Below are positions 62,598-64,000 of a stretch of DNA of 64,000 nucleotides, piece by piece; position 1 is the first letter of the stretch; each line of letters begins with the position of its first letter. The notes beneath the pieces are model-generated. The model did no database searches. It worked only from the letters and a program-made list of their open reading frames with translations, and was not told the origin of the DNA. The position numbers and the translations under genes were made by a program. Source of the DNA: Amycolatopsis sp. CA-230715. GTDB lineage: Bacteria; Actinomycetota; Actinomycetes; Mycobacteriales; Pseudonocardiaceae. The stretch covers positions 2,169,501 through 2,233,500 of the forward strand of contig NZ_CP059997.1 in NCBI RefSeq assembly GCF_018736145.1, in the 5' to 3' direction.

Positions 62598-64000
62598 ATG
62601 GCCTTGGCCGAACGCGCTGACGAATTTGCCATCCTGAAGTCACTCGCCGCGGACGCGGCCCGCGGCAGGGGTAGCAGCGTGGTGGTCTGCGGACCGATCG
62701 CATCCGGGAAGACCGAACTCCTCAACGAATTCGCTGATCACGCGGTCGCGGACGGGGCGACCCTGCTGACCGCGATCGGCTCTCCCGCTGAGCGGTGCAC
62801 CCCGCTCGGGGTGTTCAGCCAGCTGGTGAACAGCGGCTCGCTCACCGCCGAAGCGGCCGAACACGGAAAGCGGTTGCTGGCCGAAGGAAGGGACGCCGCG
62901 GCCGCCCGCGATCCCGAATCCGAACACGTCCAGCACGTCCGGACCCAAGTCGTGCACGAGCTTTGTTCCGTTGTCCTCGAACAGAGCGTGCGGGGTCCGC
63001 TGCTGGTCGTGGTGGACGATATCCAGCACGTGGACATTCCTTCGTTACAGTGCCTTCTCGCGCTCGTAAAGCGCTTGCGGTGGGCGCCCGCCATGCTGCT
63101 GCTCGGGGAAACCGACCAAGCCCGTGACGTCAACCCGCTCTTCCACGCTGGCCTGCTTCGCCAGACCCACTCGCACCGCATCCGGCTCAGCCCGCTGAGC
63201 GTGGACGGGGTGCGCGCGGTACTCGCCGAACGGCAGGACCCCGCGGCCGCGAACGCACTCGACGACGACGTCCACACCATCACCGGCGGCAACCCGCTGC
63301 TGATCAGGGCCCTGCTCGAGGACGCGGCGTCGGCACACCTGAGCCAGGGCACCAGGGCCGGCCGCGGCCCGGTCGTCGGCAGGGCGTTCGGCCAGGCGAT
63401 CCTCAGCTGCCTGCACCGCTGCGACGAACTGACCAGGGACGCCGCCCGCGGCGTCGCGGTGCTCGGCGAGTCCGGCACCGCCGAGCTGATCGGCGAACTG
63501 CTCGGCGTCGAACCCCGCCTCGCCGGGCACGGCCTGCAACGGCTCACCGAGGCGGGCCTGCTGGACTCGTCCCGGTTCCGGCACCCCGCGGCCCGCACCG
63601 CGGTGCTGGGCGGGCTCGGCGCCCCCGAACGGGCCGCCCTGCACCGCAAAGCCGCCGAGCTCCTGCACCACCACGGGGTTCCCGCCGCGACCGTCGCCGA
63701 ACACGTGGTCAAGGCGGGGGAAACCGGCCTCCCGTGGGCCGTTCCGGTCCTGCAGCGCGCCACCGAGCAGGCGCTGCTCGACGACCAGCCCGAACTGGCC
63801 GCCCGCTACCTCGAACACGCCCACCGCCTGTGCACCGACCAGCGCACCCGCGCGAGCATCCTCACCGCGCTCGCCGGCGTCGAATGGCGGGTCAACCCCT
63901 CGGCCAGCGCACGCAGGCTCGGGCAGCTCATCCCGCTCATGCGCGACGGGCTCCTCGACACCACCGCCGCCACGGCACTGCTGGGCCACCTGCTCTGGCA
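62598..64000 (+). CDS. LAL-type (large LuxR/MalT-like) transcriptional activator, partial at right edge
   Basis: This is the N-terminal half of a STAND/LAL regulator, the usual pathway activator of macrolide clusters. Walker A is GPIASGKT (32-39) and Walker B is LLVVVDD (135-141). A helical domain rich in Ala, Arg and Glu then runs to the window end. The family's C-terminal LuxR helix-turn-helix lies outside. The ATG at 62598 is preceded by GGGGGAAGGAA at about 8 nt. Codon 150 is TTA (63045-63047), the rarest leucine codon here, which makes translation dependent on the bldA tRNA in most actinomycetes. It is a good candidate to bind the TAGGGG direct repeats. Confidence 0.9.
   Translation, partial: MALAERADEFAILKSLAADAARGRGSSVVVCGPIASGKTELLNEFADHAVADGATLLTAIGSPAERCTPLGVFSQLVNSGSLTAEAAEHGKRLLAEGRDAAAARDPESEHVQHVRTQVVHELCSVVLEQSVRGPLLVVVDDIQHVDIPSLQCLLALVKRLRWAPAMLLLGETDQARDVNPLFHAGLLRQTHSHRIRLSPLSVDGVRAVLAERQDPAAANALDDDVHTITGGNPLLIRALLEDAASAHLSQGTRAGRGPVVGRAFGQAILSCLHRCDELTRDAARGVAVLGESGTAELIGELLGVEPRLAGHGLQRLTEAGLLDSSRFRHPAARTAVLGGLGAPERAALHRKAAELLHHHGVPAATVAEHVVKAGETGLPWAVPVLQRATEQALLDDQPELAARYLEHAHRLCTDQRTRASILTALAGVEWRVNPSASARRLGQLIPLMRDGLLDTTAATALLGHLLW

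Overview
This window carries most of the early part of a large modular type I polyketide biosynthetic cluster from a high-GC actinomycete. A member of the Pseudonocardiales such as Amycolatopsis would fit the gene style, but no taxonomic marker in the window proves it. Positions 1-46163 are filled by three collinear minus-strand megasynthase genes. They are transcribed right to left and separated by only about 48 bp each. The right-hand protein (4568 aa) starts the chain with an N-terminal ACP followed by modules 1 and 2. The middle protein (9791 aa) carries modules 3-8. The left gene runs off the window and shows most of module 9. Reading the domains gives this extension order: methylmalonyl fully reduced, malonyl fully reduced, malonyl OH, malonyl fully reduced, malonyl OH, malonyl OH, methylmalonyl OH (A-type KR), malonyl alkene, then a unit of unknown specificity. 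The product should be an aliphatic, polyhydroxylated, probably glycosylated polyketide whose full size cannot be seen here.

Upstream, at 46.4-50.8 kb on the minus strand, lie three GT-B glycosyltransferases (two of them close paralogues) and a small two-helix membrane protein. A divergent OleD/MgtA-like glycosyltransferase (51.25-52.44 kb, plus strand) looks like a self-resistance enzyme. It is followed by a fused ABC exporter and a divergent TetR regulator that share a control region containing four tandem 21-bp repeats. No deoxysugar genes are in the window.

The region 55.5-57.6 kb holds a YdbS/YdbT-type PH-domain membrane protein pair that is probably unrelated housekeeping. From 57.8 kb onward come an AMP-forming acyl ligase (candidate starter-acid activator for the loading ACP), a lone ABC ATPase, an orphan DesK/NarX-type sensor kinase, a roughly 1.1-kb non-coding regulatory stretch, and the 5' part of a LAL (large LuxR/MalT-type) activator that runs off the right edge.

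Two points tie the far-right genes to the cluster. First, a 10-bp-phased direct repeat (TAGGGG-N4-TAGGGG or a close variant) lies 23-25 bp upstream of -10-like hexamers before the PKS genes, two glycosyltransferase genes and the acyl ligase, and the same hexamer occurs four times upstream of the LAL gene. Second, rare TTA codons occur in both the LAL gene and the 9791-aa PKS, which suggests bldA-type developmental control. The most unusual protein feature is module 1, which has a degenerate, nucleophile-less acyltransferase inserted before an intact one.
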